Shown one piece after another: positions 33,990 through 42,207 of a DNA stretch of 64,000 bases. The notes under the pieces were generated by a model that saw only the letters and a program-made list of their open reading frames with translations, searched no databases and was not told the DNA's origin. The translations under genes and the position numbers were made by a program. The stretch is from RHKX01 sp046330285 (GTDB lineage Bacteria > Actinomycetota > Thermoleophilia > Solirubrobacterales > 70-9), in the NCBI GenBank assembly GCA_046330285.1, contig JAXLSX010000009.1, positions 1 through 64,000 of the forward strand, written 5' to 3'. Numbering within the stretch: the stretch's first letter is position 1; every line of letters starts with the position of its first letter.

Positions 33990-34388
33990 ATGCCGCAACC
34001 AAAGCGAGGCGCCGGCCGCTCCAAGCGCCGCGTGCGCAAGAACGTCCCGTTCGGGCAGGCGCACATCAAGACCAGCTTCAACAACACGATCGTCACCCTG
34101 ACCGACCCCGAGGGGAACGTCATCGCCTGGGAGTCCGCCGGCAGCGCCGGGTTCAAGGGCTCCCGCAAGTCGACGCCGTTCGCCGCTCAGGTGACCGCCG
34201 ACAACGCCGCTCGCAAGGGCATGGAGCACGGCCTCGAGCGGGTCGAGGTCCACGCCAAGGGCGCCGGCTCGGGCCGCGAGACCGCGATCCGCGCGCTGCA
34301 GGCCGCCGGCCTACAGGTGACGACCGTCAAGGACGTGACTCCCCAGGCCCACAACGGCTGCCGGCCGAAGAAGCGGAGGCGCGTCTGA
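33990..34388 (+). CDS. rpsK: 30S ribosomal protein S11
   Basis: A 132-residue S11 on the 30S platform. 'GQAHIKTSFNNTIVTLTDPEGNVIAWESAGSAGFKGSRKSTPFAAQ' and the C-terminal 'PQAHNGCRPKKRRRV' are near-consensus. The ATG at 33990 has GTGAGGA about 11 nt upstream. It touches rpsD by TGATG. Confidence 0.98.
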   Translation: MPQPKRGAGRSKRRVRKNVPFGQAHIKTSFNNTIVTLTDPEGNVIAWESAGSAGFKGSRKSTPFAAQVTADNAARKGMEHGLERVEVHAKGAGSGRETAIRALQAAGLQVTTVKDVTPQAHNGCRPKKRRRV

Positions 34389-35008
34389 TGGCCCGCGATA
34401 CCGGACCCCAGTGCAAGCAGTGCCGTCGCGAGGGCCAGAAGCTCTTCCTCAAGGGTGAGCGCTGCCTCACCGACAAGTGCGGCGTCGAGCGCCGCTCCTA
34501 CCCGCCGGGCGAGCACGGCCGCGGCCGCCTGCGCGCGTCCGAGTACCGCCAGCAGCTCCGCGAGAAGCAGAAGGCGCGCCGCTTCTACCAGGTCCTGGAG
34601 AAGCAGTTCCGCGCCTACTACGACAAGGCTTCGCGCCAGGACGGCGTCACCGGCGAGAACCTGCTGCGGCTGCTCGAGCGGCGTTTCGACAACGTCCTCG
34701 TCCGGCTCGGCTTCGCCGCCTCGCGGCGCCAGGCCCGCCAGCTCATCCGTCACGGCCACTGGCAGATCAACGGCCGCCGCGTCGACATCCCGAGCTACCA
34801 GGTGAAGCCCGAGGACGTCATCTCGATCAAGTCGGGCTCCGACGCCGACACGACCGTCCGGGTCGCCACCGAACTGATTTCAACCGTGCCCCCATGGCTG
34901 CAGGCCGATCACGACTCGCTCACCGCAAAGGTTTTGCGCCTTCCCGAGCGGGACGAGATCGACTCGCCGATTTCCGAGCAGCTCATCGTCGAGCTGTACT
35001 CGAAGTAG
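34388..35008 (+). CDS. rpsD: 30S ribosomal protein S4, zinc-binding type
   Basis: A 206-residue S4, an initiator of 30S assembly. Cys9, Cys12, Cys26 and Cys31 form the zinc knuckle of the C+ form. 'YPPGEHGRGR', 'YRQQLREKQKARRFYQVLEKQF' and the S4 RNA-binding domain 'RRFDNVLVRLGFAASRRQARQLIRHGHWQINGRRV' follow. All S14, L36 and S4 copies in this window are zinc-type, which suggests a zinc-replete lifestyle or zinc-free copies kept elsewhere. Confidence 0.98.
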   Translation: MARDTGPQCKQCRREGQKLFLKGERCLTDKCGVERRSYPPGEHGRGRLRASEYRQQLREKQKARRFYQVLEKQFRAYYDKASRQDGVTGENLLRLLERRFDNVLVRLGFAASRRQARQLIRHGHWQINGRRVDIPSYQVKPEDVISIKSGSDADTTVRVATELISTVPPWLQADHDSLTAKVLRLPERDEIDSPISEQLIVELYSK

Positions 35009-35042
35009 GGGCTTCGAAAAACCTGCGAAGGAAGGAAGCGCA

Positions 35043-36005
35043 ATGACCACCCTGCCCGATTTTCAGACTCCGACGATCTCCGGTGAGGACATCGACGACA
35101 ACCAGGGCTCGTTCACGATCGAGCCGCTCGACAAGGGCTTCGGCTACACGTACGGCAACAGCCTGCGTCGCGTGCTGCTTTCCTCGCTGAAGGGCGCCGC
35201 GATCACCAGCGTCCGGATCGAGGGCGTCGCCCACGAGTTCTCGGCGATCCCCGGGGTCAAGGAGGACGTCACCGACATCATCCTCAACCTCAAGGACATC
35301 GTCGTCCGGATGCACACCGACGCCGACGTCGTCGAGGTGCCGCTGGTCGCGACCGGCCCGGGCGAGATCACCGCGGGTGACCTCGAGACCCCGGCCGGCG
35401 TCGAGATCCTCAACCCCGGCGCTCCGATCGCCACGCTCGAGAAGAAGACCAAGCTCGAGATGTACCTGACGGTCGGCCGTGGCCGCGGCTACTCGCCCGC
35501 CGAGGACAACAAGACCGAGGACCAGCCGATCGGCGTCATCCCGATCGACTCGATCTTCTCGCCGATCCGGCGTGCGTCCTACCGGGTCGACTCCTCGCGC
35601 GTCGGACAGCGGACCGACTTCGACAAGCTCTCGCTGCAGCTCGAGACCGACGGTTCGATCGAGCCCGGTGCGGCGCTGCGCGAGGCGGCCGAGCTGATGA
35701 TCGCCAGCCTGGCGATCTTCACCGACGCCGACCGCGTCGAGGAGCTGACCCAGACCAACGGCGCCGAGCCGGAGGCCGCCGACGAAGGCGGCGCGGCAGG
35801 CGGCGGCGACGACCGGCTGATCGAGGAGCTCGAGATCGGCGTCCGCGCCTACAACTGCCTGAAGCGGGCCGGCGTGCAGACGATCGGCGACCTCCAGGGC
35901 AAGTCCGAGTCCGAGCTGAAGGCGATCCCGAACTTCGGCGAGCGCTCGATCGAAGAGGTCATCGAGGCCATGCACGGCCTCGGCCTCGCGCTGCGCGACG
36001 AGTAG
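35043..36005 (+). CDS. rpoA: RNA polymerase subunit alpha
   Basis: A 320-residue alpha subunit. The N-terminal dimerisation domain (about 1-230) has 'GFGYTYGNSLRRVLLSSLKGAAITS', and the linker is Glu/Gly-rich (about 238-260). The C-terminal domain has 'LEIGVRAYNCLKRAGVQTIGDLQGKSESELKAIPNFGERSIEEV', including the Arg and surrounding residues that read UP elements. It has a GAAGGAAG binding site at the ATG 35043, and is the fifth gene of the alpha operon. Confidence 0.98.
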   Translation: MTTLPDFQTPTISGEDIDDNQGSFTIEPLDKGFGYTYGNSLRRVLLSSLKGAAITSVRIEGVAHEFSAIPGVKEDVTDIILNLKDIVVRMHTDADVVEVPLVATGPGEITAGDLETPAGVEILNPGAPIATLEKKTKLEMYLTVGRGRGYSPAEDNKTEDQPIGVIPIDSIFSPIRRASYRVDSSRVGQRTDFDKLSLQLETDGSIEPGAALREAAELMIASLAIFTDADRVEELTQTNGAEPEAADEGGAAGGGDDRLIEELEIGVRAYNCLKRAGVQTIGDLQGKSESELKAIPNFGERSIEEVIEAMHGLGLALRDE

Positions 36006-36038
36006 TCCGGACGAGCACCCGACAGGAGTCCAGCGACG

Positions 36039-36392
36039 ATGCGCCACAAGAGGAACCGACACAAGCTGAGCCGGGATGCGGCTCACCGCAAGGCGCTGAT
36101 GAAGAACCTGTCGCGCCAGCTGTTCGAGCACGAGCGGATTCAGACCAGCCAGGCGAAGGCGAAGGCCGTCAAGCCCGAGGTCGAGCGGATGATCACGCTC
36201 GCCAAGCGCGGCGATCTGCACGCGCGCCGGCTGCTGCTCTCGCGGCTCGGCCAGGACAAGTTCATCGTCCACAAGCTGGTCGACGAGATCGCGCCGCGTT
36301 ACAGCGAGCGTCCCGGTGGCTACACCAGGATCGTCAAGCTCGGACCGCGCCGCAGCGACTCCACGGAGATGGTCTACCTAGAGCTCGTCTAG
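36039..36392 (+). CDS. rplQ: 50S ribosomal protein L17
   Basis: A 117-residue L17 near the tunnel exit. It begins MRHKRNRHKLSRDAAHRKALMKNL and ends in 'RYSERPGGYTRIVKLGPRRSDSTEMVYLELV', both canonical. It follows rpoA by 33 nt (CAGGAG upstream). It ends the alpha operon proper; truA follows after 12 nt. Confidence 0.98.
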   Translation: MRHKRNRHKLSRDAAHRKALMKNLSRQLFEHERIQTSQAKAKAVKPEVERMITLAKRGDLHARRLLLSRLGQDKFIVHKLVDEIAPRYSERPGGYTRIVKLGPRRSDSTEMVYLELV

Positions 36393-36404
36393 GCGGGTCG
36401 CCGG

Positions 36405-37136
36405 ATGGCGACCTACCGCTTGGACATCTCCTACGACGGCGCCGCCTTCAAGGGCTGGGCCGTCCAGCCCGGCCTGCGGACGGTCCAGGGGGAGCTCGAC
36501 ATCGCGATCGCCCGGGTCCTCGGAACCCCGGCGCCGTTGACGGTCGCCGGCCGCACGGACGCCGGCGTCCACGCCCTCGCGCAGGTCGCCTCGCTGTCGA
36601 CCGACGCGCCGGTGCCGGAGTCGTTCCTCCGTTCCCTGAACGCGCTGACCGGCGCCGACCTGGCCATCACCGGTGTCACCGAGGTCGAGGGCTTCGACGC
36701 CCGACGCCATGCCCGCTCCCGGCGCTATCGCTACCGGGTCGAGCTCGGGGAGCCGCCGAGTCCCTTCGAGCGCGGCCGGGCCTACCACTGCCCGCACCCG
36801 CTGGACCGCGAGGCACTCGCCGAGTGCGCGGCGATGCTGCTCGGCACGCACGACTTCACGGCGTTCACCCCGACCGAGACCGAGCACGTGCGGTTCGAGC
36901 GCAACGTCTACGAGGCCGCCTGGGAGGACGAGGACGACCGGATCCTCAAGTTCGAGATCGAAGCCGACGCGTTCATGCGGAACATGGTCCGGGTGCTGGT
37001 CGGGACGATGCTCGAGGCGGGCGGCGGGCGCCGCGACCCGGCGTCGTTCCGGCGCCTGCTCGAAGGGGCGGCGCGCGCGGACGCGGGCGTGACGGCGCCG
37101 CCTCACGGCCTCTACCTGATCGGCGTCACCTATTGA
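36405..37136 (+). CDS. truA: tRNA pseudouridine synthase A
   Basis: A 243-residue enzyme modifying positions 38-40 of tRNAs. The catalytic Asp is in 'AGRTDAGVHALAQVAS' (about residues 47-62). 'YDGAAFKGWAVQPGLRTVQGELD' is the N-terminal RNA-binding signature and 'RNMVRVLVGTMLEAGGGRR' the C-terminal one. It is commonly found after rplQ. The ATG at 36405 is preceded by GGGTCGCCGG, a weak site, so it is probably translated from the same message as rplQ. Confidence 0.96.
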   Translation: MATYRLDISYDGAAFKGWAVQPGLRTVQGELDIAIARVLGTPAPLTVAGRTDAGVHALAQVASLSTDAPVPESFLRSLNALTGADLAITGVTEVEGFDARRHARSRRYRYRVELGEPPSPFERGRAYHCPHPLDREALAECAAMLLGTHDFTAFTPTETEHVRFERNVYEAAWEDEDDRILKFEIEADAFMRNMVRVLVGTMLEAGGGRRDPASFRRLLEGAARADAGVTAPPHGLYLIGVTY

Positions 37137-37168
37137 GCGAGCCACCCGCGTCACCGCCGCGCCGCTCG

Positions 37169-37174
37169 TAGAAT
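37169..37174 (+). promoter_or_regulatory. -10 hexamer, leaderless promoter of surE
   Basis: TAGAAT ends 7 nt before the GTG at 37182; no Shine-Dalgarno lies between. It closely matches the consensus layout shared by many first genes in the window. Confidence 0.6.
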
Positions 37175-37181
37175 CGACCCG

Positions 37182-37997
37182 GTGCGGGTTCTGCTCACCA
37201 ACGACGACGGGATCGGCGCCGCGGGCCTGCAGGCGCTGCGACGGTCGCTGCTCGAGATCGACGGGATCGAGCTCCACGTCATCGCTCCCGATTCGAACCG
37301 GAGCGCCACCGCCCGCTCGATAACGACCCGCTCGCCGCTCTGGGTCGAGGAGGTCAGCTTCGACGACGGGACCGTCGGCTACGCGACCGACGGCACCCCG
37401 GTCGACTGCGTCCGCTTCGCCCAGCTCGGGCTGCTGGGGGAGCCGCCCGAGATGATCGTCTCCGGCATCAACCACGGCTCCAACCTCGGCGACGACGTCA
37501 CCTATTCGGGGACGGTCGCCGCGGCGCTCGAGGGGATCGTGCTCGGGATCCCGGCGATCGCCGTTTCCCAGCAGTCGCTCGGACGCGAGATGGGCTTTCA
37601 GCCCGGGCGCGAATTCGACTTCAGCGTCTCGGCGCCCCTGGCCGCCGCCCTGACGCGCCTCGTCGGCGACGGCCACCTCCCCGAGGGAACGCTGCTGAAC
37701 GTCAACTGCCCGGGGATGATCCCCGAGGGCATCGACGTCGCCCGCCTCGGCAAGCGGATCTACGACGACGAGCTCAAGCAGGTCGAGGAGGAGGGGGGGC
37801 GGCGGCGCTTCCGGATCTACGGCTATCTCCCCGGTTTCGAGGACGAGCCCGGCACCGATCTCGCCGCGGTCGCGGCGGGCAAGGTCGCGATCACGCCGAT
37901 CCACTTCGACCTCACCGATCATGCCGGCTTCGACCGGGTCGGCGACATGGGCCTCGAGACGGCTCTCGAACACGTCCTGGAGGTCGTTCGGGGGTGA
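37182..37997 (+). CDS. surE: 5'/3'-nucleotidase SurE
   Basis: A 271-residue survival protein E, a metal-dependent nucleoside monophosphatase. 'LLTNDDGIGAAGLQAL' at the N-terminus provides the Asp pair that binds metal, 'APDSNRSATARSIT' follows, and 'VSGINHGSNLGDDVTYSGTVAAALEG' is the signature. The GTG start is fixed by the conserved beginning MRVLLTNDDG. It has its own leaderless promoter and is coupled to ligA through a GTGA overlap. Confidence 0.96.
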   Translation: MRVLLTNDDGIGAAGLQALRRSLLEIDGIELHVIAPDSNRSATARSITTRSPLWVEEVSFDDGTVGYATDGTPVDCVRFAQLGLLGEPPEMIVSGINHGSNLGDDVTYSGTVAAALEGIVLGIPAIAVSQQSLGREMGFQPGREFDFSVSAPLAAALTRLVGDGHLPEGTLLNVNCPGMIPEGIDVARLGKRIYDDELKQVEEEGGRRRFRIYGYLPGFEDEPGTDLAAVAAGKVAITPIHFDLTDHAGFDRVGDMGLETALEHVLEVVRG

Positions 37998-40009
37998 GCG
38001 CGGGGGCGGAGGAGCGGGCGGCTGAGCTCAGAGAACGGATCTTCGAGCTCGACCACGCCTACTACGTCGAGGACGATCCGCTGGTCGGCGACGACGTCTA
38101 CGACGAGCTCCTGAACGAGCTGCGGGCGATCGAGGAGGAGAACCCGGCGCTGCGCACCCCCGACTCGCCGACGCAGCGTGTCGGCGGCAAGCCGATCGAG
38201 GGCTTCGAGCAATACGAGCACCTCGAGCCGATGCTGTCGCTCGGCAATGCCCGCAGCGCCGAAGAGCTCGAGGCGTGGGAGGGCCGGATCCGCAACCTCC
38301 TCAAGCGCTTCGACATCGAGGCGGGTGAGATCACCTACGTGACCGAGCCGAAGATCGACGGGCTCGCGATCTCGCTCACCTACGAGGACGGCGTCTTCGT
38401 CCGCGGGACTACCCGCGGCGACGGCAGGATCGGGGAGGACGTCAGCCACAACCTGCGGACGATCCGCTCGATCCCGCTGCGGATCCCCGATGCCCCCGAG
38501 CTGATCGAGGTCCGCGGCGAGATCTACTTCCCGCGCTCGGGGTTCGAGCAGCTCAACGCCGAGCGCGCCGAGGCGGGACTGGCGACCTTCGCCAATCCGC
38601 GCAACGCGGCGGCGGGGACGATCCGCCAGCACGACCCGGCGCTGGCGGCGGAGCGGCCGCTGCAGATCTGGGCCTACGGGATCGGCTACCGGCGCGGCGT
38701 CGACCACGCGACCCACAGCGACGAGCTCGACTGGCTCCGCGAGCGCGGATTCCGCGTCAACGACAAGATCGCCGTCCACAGCAGCGACGCCGAGGTGGTG
38801 GAGCGCTGCAAGTGGTGGGAGCAGGAGCGCGAGGGTCTCGACTACGAGATCGACGGCGCCGTCGTCAAGGTCGACGACCGTGGGCTCTGGCGGGAGCTCG
38901 GCGTCGTCGGGCGCGAGCCGCGCTACGCGATCGCCTGGAAGTTCCCGCCGATGACCGCGACGACGACGCTCAACGACATCGTCTGGAACGTCGGCCGGAC
39001 CGGCCACCTGGTCCCCTTCGCGATGCTCGAGCCGACGCACGTAAGCGGCGTCACCGTCAGCACCGCGACGCTGCACAACGAGGAGGATCTCGCCCGTAAG
39101 GACGTCCGGGTCGGCGACGAGGTCGTGATCACCCGCGCTGGCGACGTCATTCCCCAGGTCGTCGCGCCGCTGATCCAGCGCCGCAAGGGCAAGCGCCTGC
39201 GCAAGGCGAAGCCGCCGAAGGAGTGCCCGATCTGCGGGACCCCGACGGTCAAGCCCGAGGGCGTCTGGACGATCTGCCCGAACCGGAAGGGCTGCCCGGG
39301 GCAGGTCTTCCAGCACGTCAAGCACTTCGTCCACCGCGGGGCGATGGACATCGACGGGCTCGGCGAGAAGCAGGTCAAGCGGTTCCTCGACGACGGCCTG
39401 ATCACCGATGCCGCCGGGATCTACGCGCTCACCTCCGAGGAGCTCACCGGCCTCGAGGGCTTCGGCGAGGTGTCGGCCGCGAACCTCCTCGAAGCGATCG
39501 AGCAGTCGAAGCGGATGCCGTTCGCGCGGGTGCTGTTCGCCCTCGGGATGGACGGCGTCGGCTCCGTCACCGCCGAGGCCCTGGCGCGCCACTTCGGCTC
39601 GATCGACGACCTCCTGGCGGCGGGCGAGGAGCGGATCGAAGAGGTCGATGGCGTCGGCCCGATCCTCGCCGAGTCGATCGTCGAGCAGCTCTCCGACGAG
39701 GCGACCCTCGAGCTGATCGCCGACCTCCGCCGGCACGGTCTCCGCTTCGAGCTCGACGAGTCCGAGCGCCGGGCCGAGGAGGGCCCGCTCAAGGACAAGA
39801 CCTTCGTCCTCACGGGCACGCTCCCCGACCTGAGCCGCGAGCAGGCGACCGACCTGATCAAGGCCGCGGGCGGCAAGGTGACCGGTTCGGTCTCGAAGAA
39901 GACGGATTACGTGGTCGCCGGCGACAGTCCGGGGTCGAAGCTGGCTAAGGCCGAGAAGCTTGGGGTCGCGGTGATCGACGAGGACGGTTTACGAGACCTT
40001 CTCGGTTGA
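37994..40009 (+). CDS. ligA: NAD-dependent DNA ligase LigA
   Basis: A 671-residue ligase. The Ia domain and 'DHAYYVEDDPLVGDDVYDELL' are N-terminal. The adenylated Lys is in 'EPKIDGLAIS' (about residue 118). An OB fold follows, then a zinc finger with four Cys in 'CPICGTPTVKPEGVWTICPNRKGC', helix-hairpin-helix repeats and a C-terminal BRCT domain starting near 'DKTFVLTGTLPDLSR'. All domains of a functional essential replication ligase are present. The GTG start overlaps the surE stop. Confidence 0.97.
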   Translation: MSAGAEERAAELRERIFELDHAYYVEDDPLVGDDVYDELLNELRAIEEENPALRTPDSPTQRVGGKPIEGFEQYEHLEPMLSLGNARSAEELEAWEGRIRNLLKRFDIEAGEITYVTEPKIDGLAISLTYEDGVFVRGTTRGDGRIGEDVSHNLRTIRSIPLRIPDAPELIEVRGEIYFPRSGFEQLNAERAEAGLATFANPRNAAAGTIRQHDPALAAERPLQIWAYGIGYRRGVDHATHSDELDWLRERGFRVNDKIAVHSSDAEVVERCKWWEQEREGLDYEIDGAVVKVDDRGLWRELGVVGREPRYAIAWKFPPMTATTTLNDIVWNVGRTGHLVPFAMLEPTHVSGVTVSTATLHNEEDLARKDVRVGDEVVITRAGDVIPQVVAPLIQRRKGKRLRKAKPPKECPICGTPTVKPEGVWTICPNRKGCPGQVFQHVKHFVHRGAMDIDGLGEKQVKRFLDDGLITDAAGIYALTSEELTGLEGFGEVSAANLLEAIEQSKRMPFARVLFALGMDGVGSVTAEALARHFGSIDDLLAAGEERIEEVDGVGPILAESIVEQLSDEATLELIADLRRHGLRFELDESERRAEEGPLKDKTFVLTGTLPDLSREQATDLIKAAGGKVTGSVSKKTDYVVAGDSPGSKLAKAEKLGVAVIDEDGLRDLLG

Positions 40010-40018
40010 GGGCCGGCC

Positions 40019-40070
40019 GGTGATGCCACCGCCTCCGCACTTCGTGCTGAGTGTCGGCGGCGGCACCACC
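40019..40070. repeat. Palindromic repeat family B, copy 1 (after ligA)
   Basis: GGTGATGCCACCGCC (40019-40033) pairs with GGCGGCGGCACCACC (40056-40070) with only two mismatches. A small GCAC-TTC-GTGC hairpin lies inside at 40037-40047. The internal segment GCTGAGTGTCGGCGG also occurs, in reverse orientation, in the palindrome at 43513-43590. It probably ends the surE-ligA transcript. Confidence 0.6.
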
Positions 40071-40157
40071 GGGCGGCCCTTCGCGGGCCCGGCCCGCCGC
40101 GTCGGTTGAGCCGCTCTTGGGGTAGAGGTCGGGCGGCGGCGGCGCGCCGCTATGCGA

Positions 40158-40766
40158 TTACTGCTGGGCGTATTTGAAGCAGTGGCGCCGGCTTCTGAAG
40201 CCGTAGTCGCGCCACGCTCCGTGCCTGCATGCTCGCTTCGTCTTGGGGCCCGGCGGGGCCTTGCGGACGATCGCCCGGCCCGCCAGCGGGCCGCCGAAAT
40301 ATCCGGGGGCGCCCGTCTCGCAGTCGTAGTCGCGCCCGACCTCGGGCAGGACCGGGTACCAGTCGAAACGGTCGGCGCCCGCGCCGCCGTTGTCGGTGAG
40401 GCGGACGATCATGCTGAACGCACCCGGGACCGAGAGGAGTGGGCCCTCCACCTCGAGGACTGCCACGTTCCCCGTCACCTCCATGCAGCTCACCGGACCC
40501 GAAGTCGGCAGCCCGTTGACGACGAAGTCCACGGTCCCCCTGGGGTCCTCGCCCGCCGGACCGCTGGAAGCGTCGATGGCGATCGCCGAGGCGCTGAACT
40601 GGCCCGCATCCGCATTGGCGCCGGTGGCGGTCGTCACGGCGCGCAGACCGGACGGCGGCTTCACGGCGGCAGCGGCGCCGGATGGGACGAGCGCGACCGC
40701 GAGTGCGACGGCGGCCGCGGCGAGCGCGCCGGACCCGCGACCCGCTGACCGCGCGGTGATCGGCAT
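40158..40766 (-). CDS. Secreted protein of unknown function with C-terminal Cys motif
   Basis: A 202-residue protein. The signal peptide spans about residues 1-34 (Ala-rich, ending ASGAAAA). The body has a beta-rich pattern ('GTVDFVVNGLPTSGPVSCMEVTGNVAVLEVEG'). The last 23 residues 'CRHGAWRDYGFRSRRHC' follow the C-x(n)-GxW-x-x-(F/Y)-G...C pattern seen at the end of many actinobacterial secreted proteins. No enzymatic motif is visible. It starts at ATG 40766 with a leaderless TAGCCT 6 nt upstream, and ends 9 nt from the region shared with the palindrome zone's flank. Confidence 0.75.
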   Translation of the reverse strand: MPITARSAGRGSGALAAAAVALAVALVPSGAAAAVKPPSGLRAVTTATGANADAGQFSASAIAIDASSGPAGEDPRGTVDFVVNGLPTSGPVSCMEVTGNVAVLEVEGPLLSVPGAFSMIVRLTDNGGAGADRFDWYPVLPEVGRDYDCETGAPGYFGGPLAGRAIVRKAPPGPKTKRACRHGAWRDYGFRSRRHCFKYAQQ

Positions 40767-40772
40767 GAACCG

Positions 40773-40778
40773 AGGCTA
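40773..40778 (-). promoter_or_regulatory. -10 hexamer, leaderless promoter of secreted protein gene
   Basis: TAGCCT on the minus strand ends 6 nt before the ATG at 40766. It lies just inside the 3' end of dacB, so the promoter is embedded in the upstream gene's terminus. Confidence 0.5.
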
Positions 40779-42077
40779 TCCGCGCAGGCGCGAGATCGCC
40801 ACCACCATCGAGTCCTGGATGCTGTGGGCCGCATCGAGGTTGGTGACGCCGTTCATCAGCAGCGAGAAGACGATCAGGCCGCTCTTGGTCTTGCAGTAGC
40901 CGGAGACGTTCGAGACTCCGGTCAGGGTCCCGGTCTTGCCGCGGCAGCGGCCGGCGGCGGCGGTGCCGCCCATGCGGCCGCCGAGAGTGCCGTCCTTACC
41001 GGCGATCGAGAGCGACTTGAAGAGCGGCTTGGCAAGTTCGTCGTCGCGCTGGGCGGCGATCAGGAGCCGCGCGACGCTGCGAGGCGATGCCTTGTTGCCG
41101 GCGGTGAGCCCGGAGCCGTCGCGGGCCTTCACCTTCGAGCCGACGCCCTTGGCGAACCGCTCGACGGCCTTGGTGCCGCCATTGGTGGTGCCCTGACGCT
41201 TCGGCGTCGCCCAGAGCCGCTTCAGCAGCATCTCGGCGTAGAAGTTGACCGAGTCCTTGTTCGTCGCCCGCACCAGCGTGGCGATCTTCGCCGAGTCGTG
41301 GTCGGCGAGCGAGTCGCGGCCGCGCAGCTTCGCGGGGACGCGCCCGACCTTGACCTTGCCGCCGATGCTGACGCCGGCATCGCGCAGCTCGCCGCGGAAC
41401 GCCTTGGCGGCCTCCTTGGCCGGGTCGCCGTCGTAGGTCGAGCCGTTGACGACGAGGCCGCTCAGCGGGGCGATGTAGGGGCTCGCGGCCCAGCCCGAGT
41501 CGGGCACGCCGCGGCGCCGGTCGAAGATGCTGTCGTCGCCGATCACCCGGCCGGCGACGCGACGGATCCCCGCTTTGCGGACCTGTTCGGCGAGGTCGGA
41601 GAGGCCGGAGCCGTCGAGCGATGGGTCGCCGCCGCCGACGAGGTAGATGTCGCCCTTGAGCTTGCCCTTGGCGACCTTGCCACCGGCCTTCACCTTCGTC
41701 TCGATCCGGCTCTTCGGGCCGAGCCGGTGGAGCGCCGTGGTCGTGGTGAAGAGCTTCTCGTTCGAGGCGAGCTTGCGGGTGTGACCGCCGTTTCGGTCGA
41801 AGATCGCGGCGTCGGCCTTGCCGCCGATCTTCGTCACGTAGTAGCCGCTCGAGCCCGGGGCCTTGCGGGCGAGCTTCTTCAGCTTCCGCTGGAGCTTGCC
41901 GCGACTGATCGGCTTCCGGCCCGTGGTGGCGGGAGAGTCGCTGCGGAACGCGATGTCGGGGCCGGGCAGCGCCTGGCGGGAGGTCGCCGCCGGTTCCGCG
42001 GCCGTGGCGGGGACTGCGAGGGCGAGCGCGGCCAGTGCGGCCGCCGCGGCGGCCGTGATCGGGGTGCGAGAGGGCAT
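40776..42077 (-). CDS. dacB: D-alanyl-D-alanine carboxypeptidase / endopeptidase (PBP4, DacB-type)
   Basis: A 433-residue secreted peptidase. The signal peptide covers about residues 1-27. The three active-site motifs are Ser105-Asn-Glu-Lys108 (SxxK), 'SVN' in 'KDSVNFYAEML' (SxN) and 'GKTGTL' (KTG). The fold is that of PBP4-type peptidases that trim or crosslink-release peptidoglycan. The ATG at 42077 is preceded by TACACT 10 nt upstream. A longer frame to 42320 lacks a signal sequence and would overlap the divergent patatin gene, so I reject it. Lys/Arg content around residues 50-110 is high. Confidence 0.9.
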   Translation of the reverse strand: MPSRTPITAAAAAALAALALAVPATAAEPAATSRQALPGPDIAFRSDSPATTGRKPISRGKLQRKLKKLARKAPGSSGYYVTKIGGKADAAIFDRNGGHTRKLASNEKLFTTTTALHRLGPKSRIETKVKAGGKVAKGKLKGDIYLVGGGDPSLDGSGLSDLAEQVRKAGIRRVAGRVIGDDSIFDRRRGVPDSGWAASPYIAPLSGLVVNGSTYDGDPAKEAAKAFRGELRDAGVSIGGKVKVGRVPAKLRGRDSLADHDSAKIATLVRATNKDSVNFYAEMLLKRLWATPKRQGTTNGGTKAVERFAKGVGSKVKARDGSGLTAGNKASPRSVARLLIAAQRDDELAKPLFKSLSIAGKDGTLGGRMGGTAAAGRCRGKTGTLTGVSNVSGYCKTKSGLIVFSLLMNGVTNLDAAHSIQDSMVVAISRLRG

Positions 42078-42087
42078 CCGGGGCGCG

Positions 42088-42093
42088 AGTGTA
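42088..42093 (-). promoter_or_regulatory. -10 hexamer upstream of dacB
   Basis: TACACT on the minus strand ends 10 nt before the ATG at 42077, giving a leader of only a few nucleotides. Confidence 0.4.
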
Positions 42094-42196
42094 GAGGGGG
42101 CGGAAGGCGGTATCCGCGGGTTCCCCGGAGGCCCGAAGGGGGAGTCCGGATAGAGCTGGGGGGTGGCTACGGGTCCGCTCCGGCGGGGCCCGCTGG

Positions 42197-42202
42197 CATA
42201 AT
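42197..42202 (+). promoter_or_regulatory. -10 hexamer of patatin gene
   Basis: CATAAT ends 5 nt before GTG 42208 and 11 nt before ATG 42214. Either start would be nearly leaderless; no Shine-Dalgarno is visible. Confidence 0.45.
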
Positions 42203-42207
42203 CACCC

